From assembly GCF_002556545.1 (NCBI RefSeq), contig NZ_CP022685.1:868001-932000 (forward strand): a stretch of 64,000 nt of DNA, read 5' to 3'. The notes beneath the pieces were generated by a model. It worked only from the letters and a program-made list of their open reading frames with translations, searched no databases and was not told the DNA's origin. Below are positions 16,493 to 26,579 of this stretch, piece by piece. The first letter of the stretch is position 1; every line of letters starts with the position of its first letter. The position numbers and the translations under genes are program-made. This stretch comes from Streptomyces formicae (GTDB lineage: Bacteria; Actinomycetota; Actinomycetes; Streptomycetales; Streptomycetaceae).

Positions 16493-17656
16493 GTGACTGA
16501 CACCAGCGCCCCCTCCCCCGCGACGCCCGCCGCGTTCCCCGGCGGCGCCGAGCTCTTCCGGCTCGGCCCGCACGTCGCCCACCTCAACCACGGCTCCTTC
16601 GGCGCCGTCCCGCTCCCCGTCTCCCGCGTCCAGCGGGAGCTCGCGGAGGAGGCCGACCACGACCCGGACGTGTTCTTCCTCGGCGTCGCCGACCGGCTCG
16701 CCAAGGCCCGTACCCGCATAGCGGCCCACATCGGCGCGGACCCCGAGGGGACCGCCCTCGTCAGCAACGCCACCGAGGCCGCCAACCTGGCACTCGACGC
16801 GCTGCGCCTGGCCCCCGACGACGAGGTCCTGGTCACCGACCACGGCTACGGCACGGTCGTCGCGGCCGCCGCCCGCAGGGCCCGGGTCAGGACCGTCGCC
16901 CTGGACCCCGCCCTGCCGGACGAGGACGCGGTGCGCGCCGCCGTGCTCGCCGGGCTCACCCCTCGGACACGCGTCGCGGTGCTCGACCACATCAGCTCGC
17001 CCACCGCCCGGTTCATCGCCACCCCCGCGCTCCTGGCCGACCTCGCCGAGCGCGGCGTGACCACCGTGGTCGACGGCGCCCACGCGCCGGGCATGCTCGC
17101 CGAACCCCTCGCGGGCGGGCCCGACTTCTGGTTCGGCAACCTGCACAAGTGGGGGTACGCCCCGCCGGGCAGCGCCCTGCTCGTGACCGCCCCCGCCCAC
17201 CGCGACCGGGTGCCCGCGCCCGTCCCCTCCTGGGAGGACCACCGGGGCTACCCCCGCGCCCTCGAATACCGGGCCACCGTCGACTACACCGGCTGGCTGG
17301 CCGCCCCCGAGGGCCTCGACCTGCTCACCGGCCTCGGCCCCGACCGCGTGCGCGCCCACAACAGCGCCCTCGCCGCCTACGGCGCCGAACTCCTCGCGCG
17401 CCTGCCGGGGTTGACCCCGCTGCCCTCCGACGACCGCATCGCCATGCGGGCGCTGCGCCTTCCGTCGCATCTCGGCCGTACCCAGGACGAGGCCGTCGCC
17501 CTGCGCGAGGAGATCGCGTCACGGCTCGGCTGCCGGGTGCTGATCTGGGCCTGGCCGGGCGGCGGCGGCATCCGCATCTGCGGACAGGTCTACAACGAGC
17601 CCGCCGAGTACGAACGCCTGGCCACGGGCCTCAGGTCGCTGCTCGACGGGCGGTGA
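16493..17656 (+). CDS. Class V PLP-dependent aminotransferase (isopenicillin-epimerase-like)
   Basis: A 387-residue fold-type I PLP enzyme. HLNHGSFGAVP at the start, LVSNATEAANLAL, VVDGAHAPGML and the Schiff-base region FGNLHKWGYAP (Lys) match isopenicillin-N-epimerase-like and cysteine-desulfurase-like proteins. I prefer the GTG at 16493. It lacks a normal ribosome site but follows GACAAT by a few bases, as in leaderless Streptomyces transcripts. An in-frame ATG at 16415 lies inside the preceding gene. It could supply the amine of an aminocyclitol, but leaderless expression suggests an independent gene. Confidence 0.8.
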   Translation: MTDTSAPSPATPAAFPGGAELFRLGPHVAHLNHGSFGAVPLPVSRVQRELAEEADHDPDVFFLGVADRLAKARTRIAAHIGADPEGTALVSNATEAANLALDALRLAPDDEVLVTDHGYGTVVAAAARRARVRTVALDPALPDEDAVRAAVLAGLTPRTRVAVLDHISSPTARFIATPALLADLAERGVTTVVDGAHAPGMLAEPLAGGPDFWFGNLHKWGYAPPGSALLVTAPAHRDRVPAPVPSWEDHRGYPRALEYRATVDYTGWLAAPEGLDLLTGLGPDRVRAHNSALAAYGAELLARLPGLTPLPSDDRIAMRALRLPSHLGRTQDEAVALREEIASRLGCRVLIWAWPGGGGIRICGQVYNEPAEYERLATGLRSLLDGR

Positions 17657-17865
17657 GGCCCAGCTCCGACGGCGGCGGACGAGCAGGGGAACCGGGCAGG
17701 AACACGCCAGACACCACGTCGGCCGACACGGGTCTCGCCGGGTCGACGACTCAGGGTGTATGCCCGGTTCGCCCGATTCACTCATTCGGGTGGCAACAGG
17801 CCCCAACAGGCAAGCGACCGGGGCGAGTTCGGGAGGCTGGAGGGGCCGCTTGACGGGAGAGTCAC

Positions 17866-20800
17866 ATGACCGCTTCGTCACCCCCTCCGCCGCCTCCTCC
17901 CTACCGCCTCCTGCGGGCCACCGACCTGCTGGACCTCACCTTCGGCTTTCTGGGTCTGAGTCTCGTCCGACCCTTGCTCGGCCCCCGCCGTCTCGTCCGC
18001 AAGGACCCCGCCCAACCCGCCTTCCTGGTCGTCACCTTCGGCCCGCAGCACGTCGCCGAGCAGGCGTTCTTCGAGGTGAGCCCCGGCCTGCCCGCATCGG
18101 CCGACCCGCCGTCGACCGCCGCGGACGCCCCGGCGACCGGCGAGCCGCACAAGCCGGCGCCCGTCGCCTCGCGCATCGGCGGCCGCAGCGTCCTGGTCTT
18201 CTCCGTGGGCGTCGACGACGCCATCGACTACACCGAGTCCGGCCTGCTCACGGCCATGCGGACGCTGCCGCTGCGGGTGGTGGACGCCGCCCGCGAACCC
18301 GCCGCGGCGACCGGCCCCGCACCGGCCTTCGGCGGTGAGCGCCCCGACGTGTTCCAGGCCCTTCGGCTGGCTCGTACGGTGGCCGAACTGACCGCGCGGC
18401 ACGGGCCCGACGGGCCCGTCACCGCCGGGCTCCTCGCCGCCCCCGCCACGGAGACGCCCGCCGCCGCGGGCCCCCGCCCCGAGAACCCCCTCGCCAACCC
18501 CGACGACCCGCGCACCGGGCTCGAACTGCCCTACCGCCTGCTCCTGTCACCGCCCCAGACCGCCGCCTGGACGCACACCACCGAGCTGCCCGACCCCGGC
18601 GCCCGGGTCGAGCTCTGGCACACCCGGCTGCCCGCCGGCCGCGCCCGCGCCGTATGGACCCGCGACCCGGGCTTCGACCCCGCGGACCCGCGCCCGCTGG
18701 ATCGCGGCGGCAGCGAATTCCTCATGGCCCTGGACCGCAAGGACCGGTCGTCGGTGGTCCATCTCAGCTCCAACCGCGAGCTGCCCGGCGGCTTCGTGCC
18801 CGAGCCGCTCGCGGTCGACCACCTGATCCTGTCCACGCTGGGCGGCTGGCTCGACTCGCTCGGCCGCTGGGACCGCCCTCCCACCGGCTTCGACGTCACC
18901 CAGTGGCGCCACCGCGCGGCGCTCGGCCGCGACCACTACGTACGCGTGATGTACCGGGGCCGCCTCTTCCCGTTCGGGCACCTGGCGGACCTGGTCAAGG
19001 TCACCGAGCGCAAGTTCGACCACGCGCGCCCCGACCGTGCCGCCTACCTCAACCAGCGCTTCTTCATCATGGTGCGCGAACCGGTGCGCGCCTACGGCAC
19101 CCCGGAGGAGAACGCCGACCAGCGGCGCCTGCACCGTCTCTTCCCCTTCACCAGCGTCCGGCTGCTCACCCTGGTCACGCCGGACCTCCTCGCGCCGCAG
19201 CCGATCCCAGGACTGTCCTCGATCGGCGGCGACCCGAACGAGAAGCTCGCCTTCTTCCCGGTGACCGCCACCGACGATCCGTTCGCCTTCCAGGTCGCCA
19301 TGGTCGATCTCGACGGGCGCCGCCTGGAGTTCCGTACGCCGATGGCGTTCGTCGGCAAGCTCGTGCACGAGAACACGGCCGACGTGCGGGCCGTCGTCGC
19401 GCACTACCAGGGGCTCGTCACGGGCCCGACGCCCGAGCCGCCGGACCTGGCCGATCCCGGGGTGCGGCGGACCGTCGCCGACGTGCGCGGCCAGTCCCTG
19501 GCGTACGCCCCGAGCCGCAAGCCCGACGACACGACGCTCTCCACCGGCCAGTTGGTCTGGGGCGCGGAGACCACCGACGCCCTCCTCGGCCTCGATCCCA
19601 CCGACCATCCCCGGTTCGTGCCGACCGTGCGCTGGGCGCGGGCCGTCGTCCCCGCGCTGAGCCGCTTCGGCACCGGCTTCGGCGGGGATCAGCCGCAGTC
19701 GGTGTTCTACCCCGAGCCGTACGTGAAGGACGCCTTCACCGAGGCGAACAAGGGGCAGGTCTTCGTCGAGCTGGCGCAGCCCGTGGACCTCACCTTCCGC
19801 GACGGCGGCCAGAACGCGGGAGCGCTCGCCCAGCCGAACTTCCCGGTGGCCGGGCTCTCCCGGCTCACAGGACCGGTCGCCGCCACCCCGCCGCCCCCGC
19901 CCACGGCGGACGCCCCGCCCTTCGACAAGTGGGCCAAGCTCGCCCAGGGCAGGTTCAACCCCGCCGACTACTTCGGGAGTTCGATCGGGGCCGCCAAGCT
20001 GTTCGGAATGTTCCCGCTCAAGGAGATCATGAGCGAGATCGGCCTGGACAACCTCAAGGCGCCGAACTTCTTCACGGCGACCGTCAACGCGGTGACCGGA
20101 TTCCTCGGCGACCTGCGGGGGCTGCGCGACCTGCTCGCCAACGTCGAGGAGCAGTTCCCGGAGATCGCGGATCAGGTCATCCGCGTGACCGACGCGGCGG
20201 TCGTCTTCGCGCAGCTTCTCGTGGACTACATCACCGACCAGCTGGAGGGCGCGCCGAACCCCACCACCATCGAAGAGGTGGAGAACGCCTTCAACGCGTT
20301 CTCCGAGGCGCTCGCCGCCCTGCGCGTCGCGCTGCCCGCCGCCGTGGACACCGGAGTGCGGCAACTGCTCAGCAGGATCGCCGAGCAGGTCGCCACCTGG
20401 GACAGCGCCGTCGGTCAGGTGCTCGCCCTGAAGAAGGCAATCGAACTGGCCGCGCTCGGGGCCAAGTTGCCCGACCTCGTCACCTCGCGCCTGGAGTGGC
20501 AGCCCGACATCAAGGCCTGGGCCCCGGACAAGCCGACGCCGACCAAGGCCGAGGACGCCGTGTTCTGGCCGGTGGGCAAGCTGACCCTGGTCACCGACCT
20601 GCGGGGCTCGCTGCGTCCCGACGTGTCCCAGGCCGCGGACGTCACCTGCACCCTCGGCAAGTTCGACCTGCGCATGGTCCCCGGCTTCGACGCGATCGTG
20701 CTGCACTTCGACCAGATCAAGTTCACCATGCGGGCCGGTCAGAAGCCCGATGTCGAGGTGAAGTTCGGCGGCGTCGACTTCATCGGGAACCTGGAGTTCG

Positions 20801-21564
20801 TACAGACCCTGCGCAACATCATCCCGCTGGACGGCTTCAGCGACCCGCCCGCGATCACCGTCGACGGCTCCGGGATCCACGCGAACTACTCGATGCAGCT
20901 GCCGAACGCGGCCGTCGGCGTCTTCAGCCTGGAGAACCTCTCGCTGAACGCCGCGCTCTCGGTCCCCTTCATCGGCAACACCCCGCTCCAGGCCGGATTC
21001 GCGTTCTGCCGCCGGGAGGCGCCCTTCCGGCTCACGGTGTCGATGCTGGGCGGCGGCGGCTACTTCGGGATCGTCCTCACCCCCAAAGAGATCGCCGTCC
21101 TGGACGCCGCGCTGGAGTTCGGTGCCGCCGTGTCGATGAACTTCGGCGTGGCCAGCGGCAGTCTGTCGGTGATGGCGGGGATCTACTTCCGCCTCGACCT
21201 CGCGCAGAAGAGCGTCACCCTCGTCGGCTATCTGCGCGCCCGCGGCGAGGTCGACGTCCTCGGCATCGTCTCCGCCTCCATCGAGCTGTACATGGAGCTC
21301 GGCTACAAGGACGGCTACGCGATCGGCCGCGCCAGCCTCACCATCAGCATCGAGATCGGCTTCTTCGAGACGTCGGTGACGATCCGCTGCGAGAAGAAGT
21401 TCGCGGGCAGCGGGAAGCGGACCGCCTTCGCCGCGGACGCCGACGCCCCCGCCCTGACCCCGCCCACGTTCACCGACCTCATGTCGCCCTACGACGATCC
21501 GGCGACCGGCGCCCGCATCGACCCGGTCCTCGACTACTGCACGGCGTTCGCGGAGGTGGACTGA
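17866..21564 (+). CDS. Very large protein of unknown function (1232 aa)
   Basis: I recognise no family. The start is an ATG with GGGAG 8 bases upstream. The N-terminus is proline-rich (MTASSPPPPPPPYRLL) and has no signal peptide. Residues about 1-650 are mixed and look globular. There is a Pro-rich linker near 670-680 (TPPPPPTADAPP). A long helical stretch follows at about 720-870 (LRDLLANVEEQFPEIADQV, EVENAFNAFSEALAAL). The last 350 residues are alternating hydrophobic beta-rich sequence (SLSVMAGIYFRLDLAQKS, ASLTISIEIGFFETSVTI). Two bases separate it from the next large gene, so both are translated together and may form a complex. No catalytic motif is evident. Confidence 0.85.
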   Translation: MTASSPPPPPPPYRLLRATDLLDLTFGFLGLSLVRPLLGPRRLVRKDPAQPAFLVVTFGPQHVAEQAFFEVSPGLPASADPPSTAADAPATGEPHKPAPVASRIGGRSVLVFSVGVDDAIDYTESGLLTAMRTLPLRVVDAAREPAAATGPAPAFGGERPDVFQALRLARTVAELTARHGPDGPVTAGLLAAPATETPAAAGPRPENPLANPDDPRTGLELPYRLLLSPPQTAAWTHTTELPDPGARVELWHTRLPAGRARAVWTRDPGFDPADPRPLDRGGSEFLMALDRKDRSSVVHLSSNRELPGGFVPEPLAVDHLILSTLGGWLDSLGRWDRPPTGFDVTQWRHRAALGRDHYVRVMYRGRLFPFGHLADLVKVTERKFDHARPDRAAYLNQRFFIMVREPVRAYGTPEENADQRRLHRLFPFTSVRLLTLVTPDLLAPQPIPGLSSIGGDPNEKLAFFPVTATDDPFAFQVAMVDLDGRRLEFRTPMAFVGKLVHENTADVRAVVAHYQGLVTGPTPEPPDLADPGVRRTVADVRGQSLAYAPSRKPDDTTLSTGQLVWGAETTDALLGLDPTDHPRFVPTVRWARAVVPALSRFGTGFGGDQPQSVFYPEPYVKDAFTEANKGQVFVELAQPVDLTFRDGGQNAGALAQPNFPVAGLSRLTGPVAATPPPPPTADAPPFDKWAKLAQGRFNPADYFGSSIGAAKLFGMFPLKEIMSEIGLDNLKAPNFFTATVNAVTGFLGDLRGLRDLLANVEEQFPEIADQVIRVTDAAVVFAQLLVDYITDQLEGAPNPTTIEEVENAFNAFSEALAALRVALPAAVDTGVRQLLSRIAEQVATWDSAVGQVLALKKAIELAALGAKLPDLVTSRLEWQPDIKAWAPDKPTPTKAEDAVFWPVGKLTLVTDLRGSLRPDVSQAADVTCTLGKFDLRMVPGFDAIVLHFDQIKFTMRAGQKPDVEVKFGGVDFIGNLEFVQTLRNIIPLDGFSDPPAITVDGSGIHANYSMQLPNAAVGVFSLENLSLNAALSVPFIGNTPLQAGFAFCRREAPFRLTVSMLGGGGYFGIVLTPKEIAVLDAALEFGAAVSMNFGVASGSLSVMAGIYFRLDLAQKSVTLVGYLRARGEVDVLGIVSASIELYMELGYKDGYAIGRASLTISIEIGFFETSVTIRCEKKFAGSGKRTAFAADADAPALTPPTFTDLMSPYDDPATGARIDPVLDYCTAFAEVD

Positions 21565-21566
21565 CC

Positions 21567-24500
21567 ATGGACAGCATCCGATGGACCATCCTGCCGGACG
21601 GCGTCGTCGACGCGGACACCGTGCGGGTGTCCGTGCTCGTCAGCCCGAGCCTCACCGGCATCAGCACGCTCGGCCGGTCCGACGACTTCAAGAACTGGCC
21701 GGAGCGGCTCGCCGCGCTGCTGCCCTCGCTGTGGCTGCAGTTCGAGAGCGCGCAGGGCCCGCTCGTCAAGGAACACCAGCCCACCGGCCGCTATCCGGCC
21801 GCCGACCGCACCCTGTGGCGAACCCTGTTCACCGACGACACCTACGTGCGGGAACCCACGCGACCGGTCACGCTCGCTGCGCAGGAGCGCCGCACCCTGC
21901 GGTCCTACCCGGGCAAGCTCGTGCACGACGAGGTCACCGGGCTCTACGAGGCGGTCGCGGTGTACACCACGCAGAGCAGGCTGCGCACCGAATGGGCCCG
22001 CGAGGAGCGGCTGTTGTGCGAGGAGCCGCCCACGGACCACCGCGGCTGGGAGCTGCCCGCACTGTTCCGGCTGACCGACATGATCTCGGAACGGGTGCTG
22101 GACCTCGGCAGCGACCCCAAGGCCGGTTACGCGGTCCTGGAGAACGCCCTGCATCCGCGGGACGTCGCCGCGCCCGACGCGCACGAGCCCCGCTACATGG
22201 ACCGCACGAGCGACGTGTACACCGGCGCCGACAGGCGCATGCTGCCGCTGGCCGAGGCCGCCCGGTTCTACGACAGGGGCAAGGAGCCCGCGACGCTCGC
22301 CGATGAACCCACGCACCGCGTGGACTTCCACGAGGCGTGCGGTCTCCTGGGCGACTATCCGGAGCTGCAGCGCAGGTTCGGGCTCGTGCTCGACCTGCGT
22401 TTCACGATGCCCGCCGGAGTCGGCGAGGTGTCGAAGGTCCGCGTGCACTTCGACGACCGCATCGCCGACGCGGGCCGGCTCAACGCGGCGGGCAACTGCC
22501 CCTGGACGAAGACCCGGTACGTCAGGGGCGGCGTCTTCGAGGCCGCCGCGGGGGACAGCACGGTGATCAGCGGCCGCATGCTGAACCTCGGCGCCCCCGA
22601 CACCTGGCACCTCACCGAACTCGACGTGGACGGCGCGGCGCTCAAGCACGTCGACTACGCCCGTACGATCCACAGCCTGCGGAGCGGAAGCCTACCCTCG
22701 GGCACGACGTCGGTGGCCCACCAGGTGTCGGGTACCGGCACCCCCGCGGCCCGCGGCGTCGGGATCACCCTCCTGCACAGCGACCGCGACAAACATCTGG
22801 CCGGGCAGATCGGCGCCGACGTCGGCCGCCAAGTAGCCTCCGAAGAGGTCGAGTTGACCGCCCAGGACCTGGTGCGCGGCTACCGCGTCGACATCGGCTC
22901 CGTCGACCCGGCCACCGGCAGCGTCACCCGGTGGCGCTCGCTCCTGAGGCGCCGGGGGCGCTACACGATCCGCCGCCCGGGGCTGCCGCCCTTCGAGATC
23001 ACGGTCGGCCCCGACGAGGGCCTGGTGCGCGCGAGCGCCGTCACCATCGACGCGGCGGACGACCGCCAACTGTACGGACACCAGGCCGTGTTCGGCTGGC
23101 ACGGCTGGAGCCTCGCGGCCCCGCGTCCCGGCTTGACCATCGGCCTCGACGACAAGCCGAAGGTGCCCGATCCGCCGGTGTCGCCGGACGTGCCGCTGGA
23201 CACCAAGTTCACCGCCGAGCCCGGTTCGCTGCCCGCCCTGCGCTTCGGCAGGACCTATCGGATGCGCGCCAGGCTCGTCGACCTGAGCGGCAACAGCCTC
23301 GACCACACGGCGAGCACCCCGGACGCCGTCCACTCCGACGCCCTCACGTACGGCCGCTGGGAGCCGGTCCCCCAACCCGTGATCATGCCGCTCCTGCCGT
23401 TCAACGAGGGCGAGTCCACGGAGCGCCTCGTCATCCGCAGCACCGTCACCGACGACGGCCGCGCCATCTCCACCGACGAGTACGCCGTGCGCCGCTCCGA
23501 CGTCCCCGACCACGAGGCCCGCTCCGAGGTGGACGGTCTCGACCGGCGGTACAAGCCGGTCGCCGAGCGGCATGTGGCACCGCCGAAGACCGCGCTCCAG
23601 ATGGCCGAGGAGCACGGCGTGTTCGACGCGGCCTTCGGCCCGGACAAGCCCGGCCGGGTGCGCGAGGAGTACGTCGCGGTCGCCTCGCGCGAGTCCGGTT
23701 CCTTCCTGGACACCAAGGTCCGGGACCCCGAGTGGCCGTACCGGGAGCACGACCTGCTGCGCGAGGGCGACGTCCACATCGCCAAGCACGACGTGCACGA
23801 CCCGTTGCCGCTCACCACGCTCCCGCTGGTCCGGCGCGGCGCCGGGCTCAAGCAGGGCGAGTTCGTGGTGCACAGCGCCGACCAGCTGCTCCTGCCGTAC
23901 CTGCCGGACGTCCTTGCCGAGGGGGTGATGCTGCGCGGTCTGCCGGGCGACACGGCGAACCGCAAGATCCCCTTCCCCGGGCCGTGGCCGCAGGCGAAGC
24001 CGTTCAAGCTGCGCGTCGAGGAGGGCACCGGCGAGCCGCGCTGGCGCGACGGCGCCTTCGAGCGGGTGCTCGAGGTGTTCCTGACCAAGGGCGAGATCGC
24101 CACGGTCCGGCTGAGTTGCTACCTCGACGCCGGGAAGCTGCCGCTGCTACGCCAGTGGGGGCTGCTGACCGGGTCCCCGTTCTGGGCGGACCTGCCCGCA
24201 GCCGACCGGGAGTTCGTGACGCGGGCGAGCGCGGACGGCGAGAACTGGATGCTCACCCCGTGGACCGAGCTGACCCTGGTGCACGCGGTGGAGAAGCCCG
24301 TGCTCCGCCCCGAGGTCGACGCGCTGGCGGCGGGGAGGGAGGCCGAGCAGACCGCGGCCCGCGTGAGCGGCCGTCTGACCAGCCACTCCGAGAGCAGCGG
24401 CCATGTCGAGCTGGACGCGCACTGGAGCGAGTGGCTCGACGACGTCACCCAGGACGCGCCGAGCCGGATCGACGGACACACCCATCTGGAGGACGTCACC

Positions 24501-25706
24501 GTCTTCTACGGGAGGGACGAGGAACACGTCGACCGCACCCACGAGTTCGGCGACACCCACCACCGCGACGTGCGCTACACCCCGACCGCCGTCACGCGCT
24601 TTCGCGAGTACTTCCACCCCAGCCTCACCGAGGACCGGGCCAAGGTCACCCGCGTAGGACCGGTCTCCGCTCCCCTGGTGGTGCCGAGCTCGCGCCGGCC
24701 CGAGCCGCCGGTGATCGCCTACGTCGTACCGACCTTCCGGTGGGAGCGGACCGTCGACGAGGAGCACGACACGATCACCCGGCACCGCCGCTCGGCAGGG
24801 CTGCGCGTCTATCTGAAGCGGCCCTGGTTCTCCTCGGGCGACGACGAGATGCTCGCCGTGGTCCTTGACCGGGGCACGGACCTGCCCGACACCCTCGCCA
24901 CCCGCTGGGGCGTGGACCCCGTGTGGGCGGACACCACGGTCCTGCCGGGCCCTTCGGCCGCGCACTTCCCGAACGCCGCGCAGCGCCCGACGGGGCTGCG
25001 TCTGGCCGAATCTCCGGATACGGCACCGCTGGTGGTGGACGCGGCCGCCTTCACTCCCGTGTACCACCAGGAGCGGCGTCTGTGGTACGTCGACATCGAT
25101 GTGGACTTCGGCGCGGTGGCCACGACGCGGTCGGCCTACTTCCCGTACGTGCGCCTCGCCCTGGCCCGCTACCAGCCGCACTCGGTCGACCCGCTGCACC
25201 TGTCGAAGGTGGAGCGCGCCGAGTTCGCGCAGCTCGCCCCGCCCCGCTCGGTCAGCGGCCACCGCGAGGGCGACCGGCTCACCGTCCGGCTGGCCGGGCC
25301 CGCGGCGTTCAACGAGCTCGGTGAGCTCGCCGGGTCGGGGGTGCCCGGCGCGGCCGCGAGCAGGCGGGTCGTCGTGAGCCTCCAGAGCAGGGCGAGCCTC
25401 AACCAGGACGAGATGGACTGGCAGCCGCTCGGCGTGCCGGTGGAGCTGACGTGCGGGGCGGAGGCGGGCGGCTTCGTCTGGAGCGGTGGGATCGCCGCGC
25501 CGGTCGGGCAGTTGCTGACCTCGTACCGCCTGCTCGTCCAGGAGTACGAGCTCTACCGCAGCGACCGGGACACGGCGACCGACACCGTGACCGTGGGGGG
25601 CACCGCGCTGCCCGCCGCCCGGCGTCTGGTGCACGCGGACTTCTTCGGCCTGACCGTCGGCCTGCTCGGCAGGATCGACTTCGACCTCCAGGAGGACAGC
25701 GAATGA
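21567..25706 (+). CDS. Very large protein of unknown function (1379 aa), partner of the upstream gene
   Basis: The ATG at 21567 has a GGAGG ribosome site inside the end of the preceding gene. The protein opens MDSIRWTILPDGVVDADTV, with no signal peptide or membrane segment. It is rich in beta-type sequence and charged residues. Stretches such as FGRTYRMRARLVDLSGNSL (about residue 560) resemble beta-sandwich or Ig-like folds, though no domain can be named. The C-terminal part (about 1100-1379) is similar in style. Its stop overlaps the start of a secreted serine protease gene by 4 bases. The three genes therefore form one translationally coupled operon whose function I cannot assign. Confidence 0.85.
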   Translation: MDSIRWTILPDGVVDADTVRVSVLVSPSLTGISTLGRSDDFKNWPERLAALLPSLWLQFESAQGPLVKEHQPTGRYPAADRTLWRTLFTDDTYVREPTRPVTLAAQERRTLRSYPGKLVHDEVTGLYEAVAVYTTQSRLRTEWAREERLLCEEPPTDHRGWELPALFRLTDMISERVLDLGSDPKAGYAVLENALHPRDVAAPDAHEPRYMDRTSDVYTGADRRMLPLAEAARFYDRGKEPATLADEPTHRVDFHEACGLLGDYPELQRRFGLVLDLRFTMPAGVGEVSKVRVHFDDRIADAGRLNAAGNCPWTKTRYVRGGVFEAAAGDSTVISGRMLNLGAPDTWHLTELDVDGAALKHVDYARTIHSLRSGSLPSGTTSVAHQVSGTGTPAARGVGITLLHSDRDKHLAGQIGADVGRQVASEEVELTAQDLVRGYRVDIGSVDPATGSVTRWRSLLRRRGRYTIRRPGLPPFEITVGPDEGLVRASAVTIDAADDRQLYGHQAVFGWHGWSLAAPRPGLTIGLDDKPKVPDPPVSPDVPLDTKFTAEPGSLPALRFGRTYRMRARLVDLSGNSLDHTASTPDAVHSDALTYGRWEPVPQPVIMPLLPFNEGESTERLVIRSTVTDDGRAISTDEYAVRRSDVPDHEARSEVDGLDRRYKPVAERHVAPPKTALQMAEEHGVFDAAFGPDKPGRVREEYVAVASRESGSFLDTKVRDPEWPYREHDLLREGDVHIAKHDVHDPLPLTTLPLVRRGAGLKQGEFVVHSADQLLLPYLPDVLAEGVMLRGLPGDTANRKIPFPGPWPQAKPFKLRVEEGTGEPRWRDGAFERVLEVFLTKGEIATVRLSCYLDAGKLPLLRQWGLLTGSPFWADLPAADREFVTRASADGENWMLTPWTELTLVHAVEKPVLRPEVDALAAGREAEQTAARVSGRLTSHSESSGHVELDAHWSEWLDDVTQDAPSRIDGHTHLEDVTVFYGRDEEHVDRTHEFGDTHHRDVRYTPTAVTRFREYFHPSLTEDRAKVTRVGPVSAPLVVPSSRRPEPPVIAYVVPTFRWERTVDEEHDTITRHRRSAGLRVYLKRPWFSSGDDEMLAVVLDRGTDLPDTLATRWGVDPVWADTTVLPGPSAAHFPNAAQRPTGLRLAESPDTAPLVVDAAAFTPVYHQERRLWYVDIDVDFGAVATTRSAYFPYVRLALARYQPHSVDPLHLSKVERAEFAQLAPPRSVSGHREGDRLTVRLAGPAAFNELGELAGSGVPGAAASRRVVVSLQSRASLNQDEMDWQPLGVPVELTCGAEAGGFVWSGGIAAPVGQLLTSYRLLVQEYELYRSDRDTATDTVTVGGTALPAARRLVHADFFGLTVGLLGRIDFDLQEDSE

Positions 25707-26557
25707 AACGACGACCGTTCGCCTACTGCCTGCTGACCCTCGCGCTGGCCCTGGTGTGGTCCTCGCCCGCTTCCGGCGCCCCGGCGAGCAGGTTCAACGA
25801 CCCGCAGCCGCACCGCGGCGGCGCCGAGATCCGGATGACCGTGCTCGGCGAGACGTACAACTGTTCGTCGGGGTTCGCGGTGCGCAGGGTCGAGGACGGC
25901 AAGCGCGCCATGACCACCGCGGGGCACTGCCCCAACGGCCTGATCAACGTGGACACGACGTCGGGCCAGTACCCCTTCGGCAGGTTCGTCAGGACCTTCT
26001 ACGACAACGTGGTGGACGCCGCGCTGGTCGCCGGAACCCCGCAGAGTCCGCAGGTGTACGCGCCGACGCTGTGGACCGACGGCGGTCCGCAGGGCACCCC
26101 GGTCGCCCGTCGGGTGCTCGGCAAGGCCGACGGCCCCGTGGTCGACCAGAAGGTGTGCGTCAGCGGCAAGGTGACCAAGCTGGTCTGCGACATCGAGGTC
26201 TACAACCTCACCAGCGGCCAGTCGTGCGGCGAGGAACCGCCGCACATCTGCACGAACGGTCTCGTCCTCGCGGGCAAGGAGGGCAAGAACATCGTGAAGG
26301 CGGGCGACTCGGGCGCGCCCGTGTTCGTCCCCATCGACACGGAGATCGACGGGCACAAGGTGTACGGCGCCATGCTCGTCGGCATGCTGGTCGGCGGCGG
26401 TCCCCGGATCGAGCACGGGCCCGAGGACCTGGTGACGTTCCACCCCATCAAGCAGATCGAGTGCTCGCTGAACGTCAAGGTGCTGACCACCGCGGACGCG
26501 GAGTCGGGCGACACGACACCGCCGCCCCCGCGCGACGACTGCGCCGGTTCGGGCTGA
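25703..26557 (+). CDS. Secreted trypsin-like serine protease (S1 family)
   Basis: A 284-residue protein with a Sec signal peptide (MKRRPFAYCLLTLALALVWSSPASGA). The chymotrypsin-fold triad is visible: His in TTAGHCPNG, Asp in DNVVDAALV and Ser in KAGDSGAPVF. It resembles the alpha-lytic/streptogrisin side of family S1, but no long prodomain is seen. Several Cys pairs probably form disulfides. The C-terminus ends in a short Pro-rich tail. The start overlaps the stop of the 1379-aa gene. It may process the large partners or act with them outside the cell, although those proteins lack signal peptides. The relation is inferred from operon structure. Confidence 0.85.
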   Translation: MKRRPFAYCLLTLALALVWSSPASGAPASRFNDPQPHRGGAEIRMTVLGETYNCSSGFAVRRVEDGKRAMTTAGHCPNGLINVDTTSGQYPFGRFVRTFYDNVVDAALVAGTPQSPQVYAPTLWTDGGPQGTPVARRVLGKADGPVVDQKVCVSGKVTKLVCDIEVYNLTSGQSCGEEPPHICTNGLVLAGKEGKNIVKAGDSGAPVFVPIDTEIDGHKVYGAMLVGMLVGGGPRIEHGPEDLVTFHPIKQIECSLNVKVLTTADAESGDTTPPPPRDDCAGSG

Positions 26558-26579
26558 CCCCGGGGCCCGGGGACGGGGA

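Noticed and set aside
17657..17865. Possible small gene between the aminotransferase and the 1232-aa gene
   Set aside because: No frame with start, ribosome site and protein-like composition. Only a small CCCGA/TCGGG dyad was noticed.
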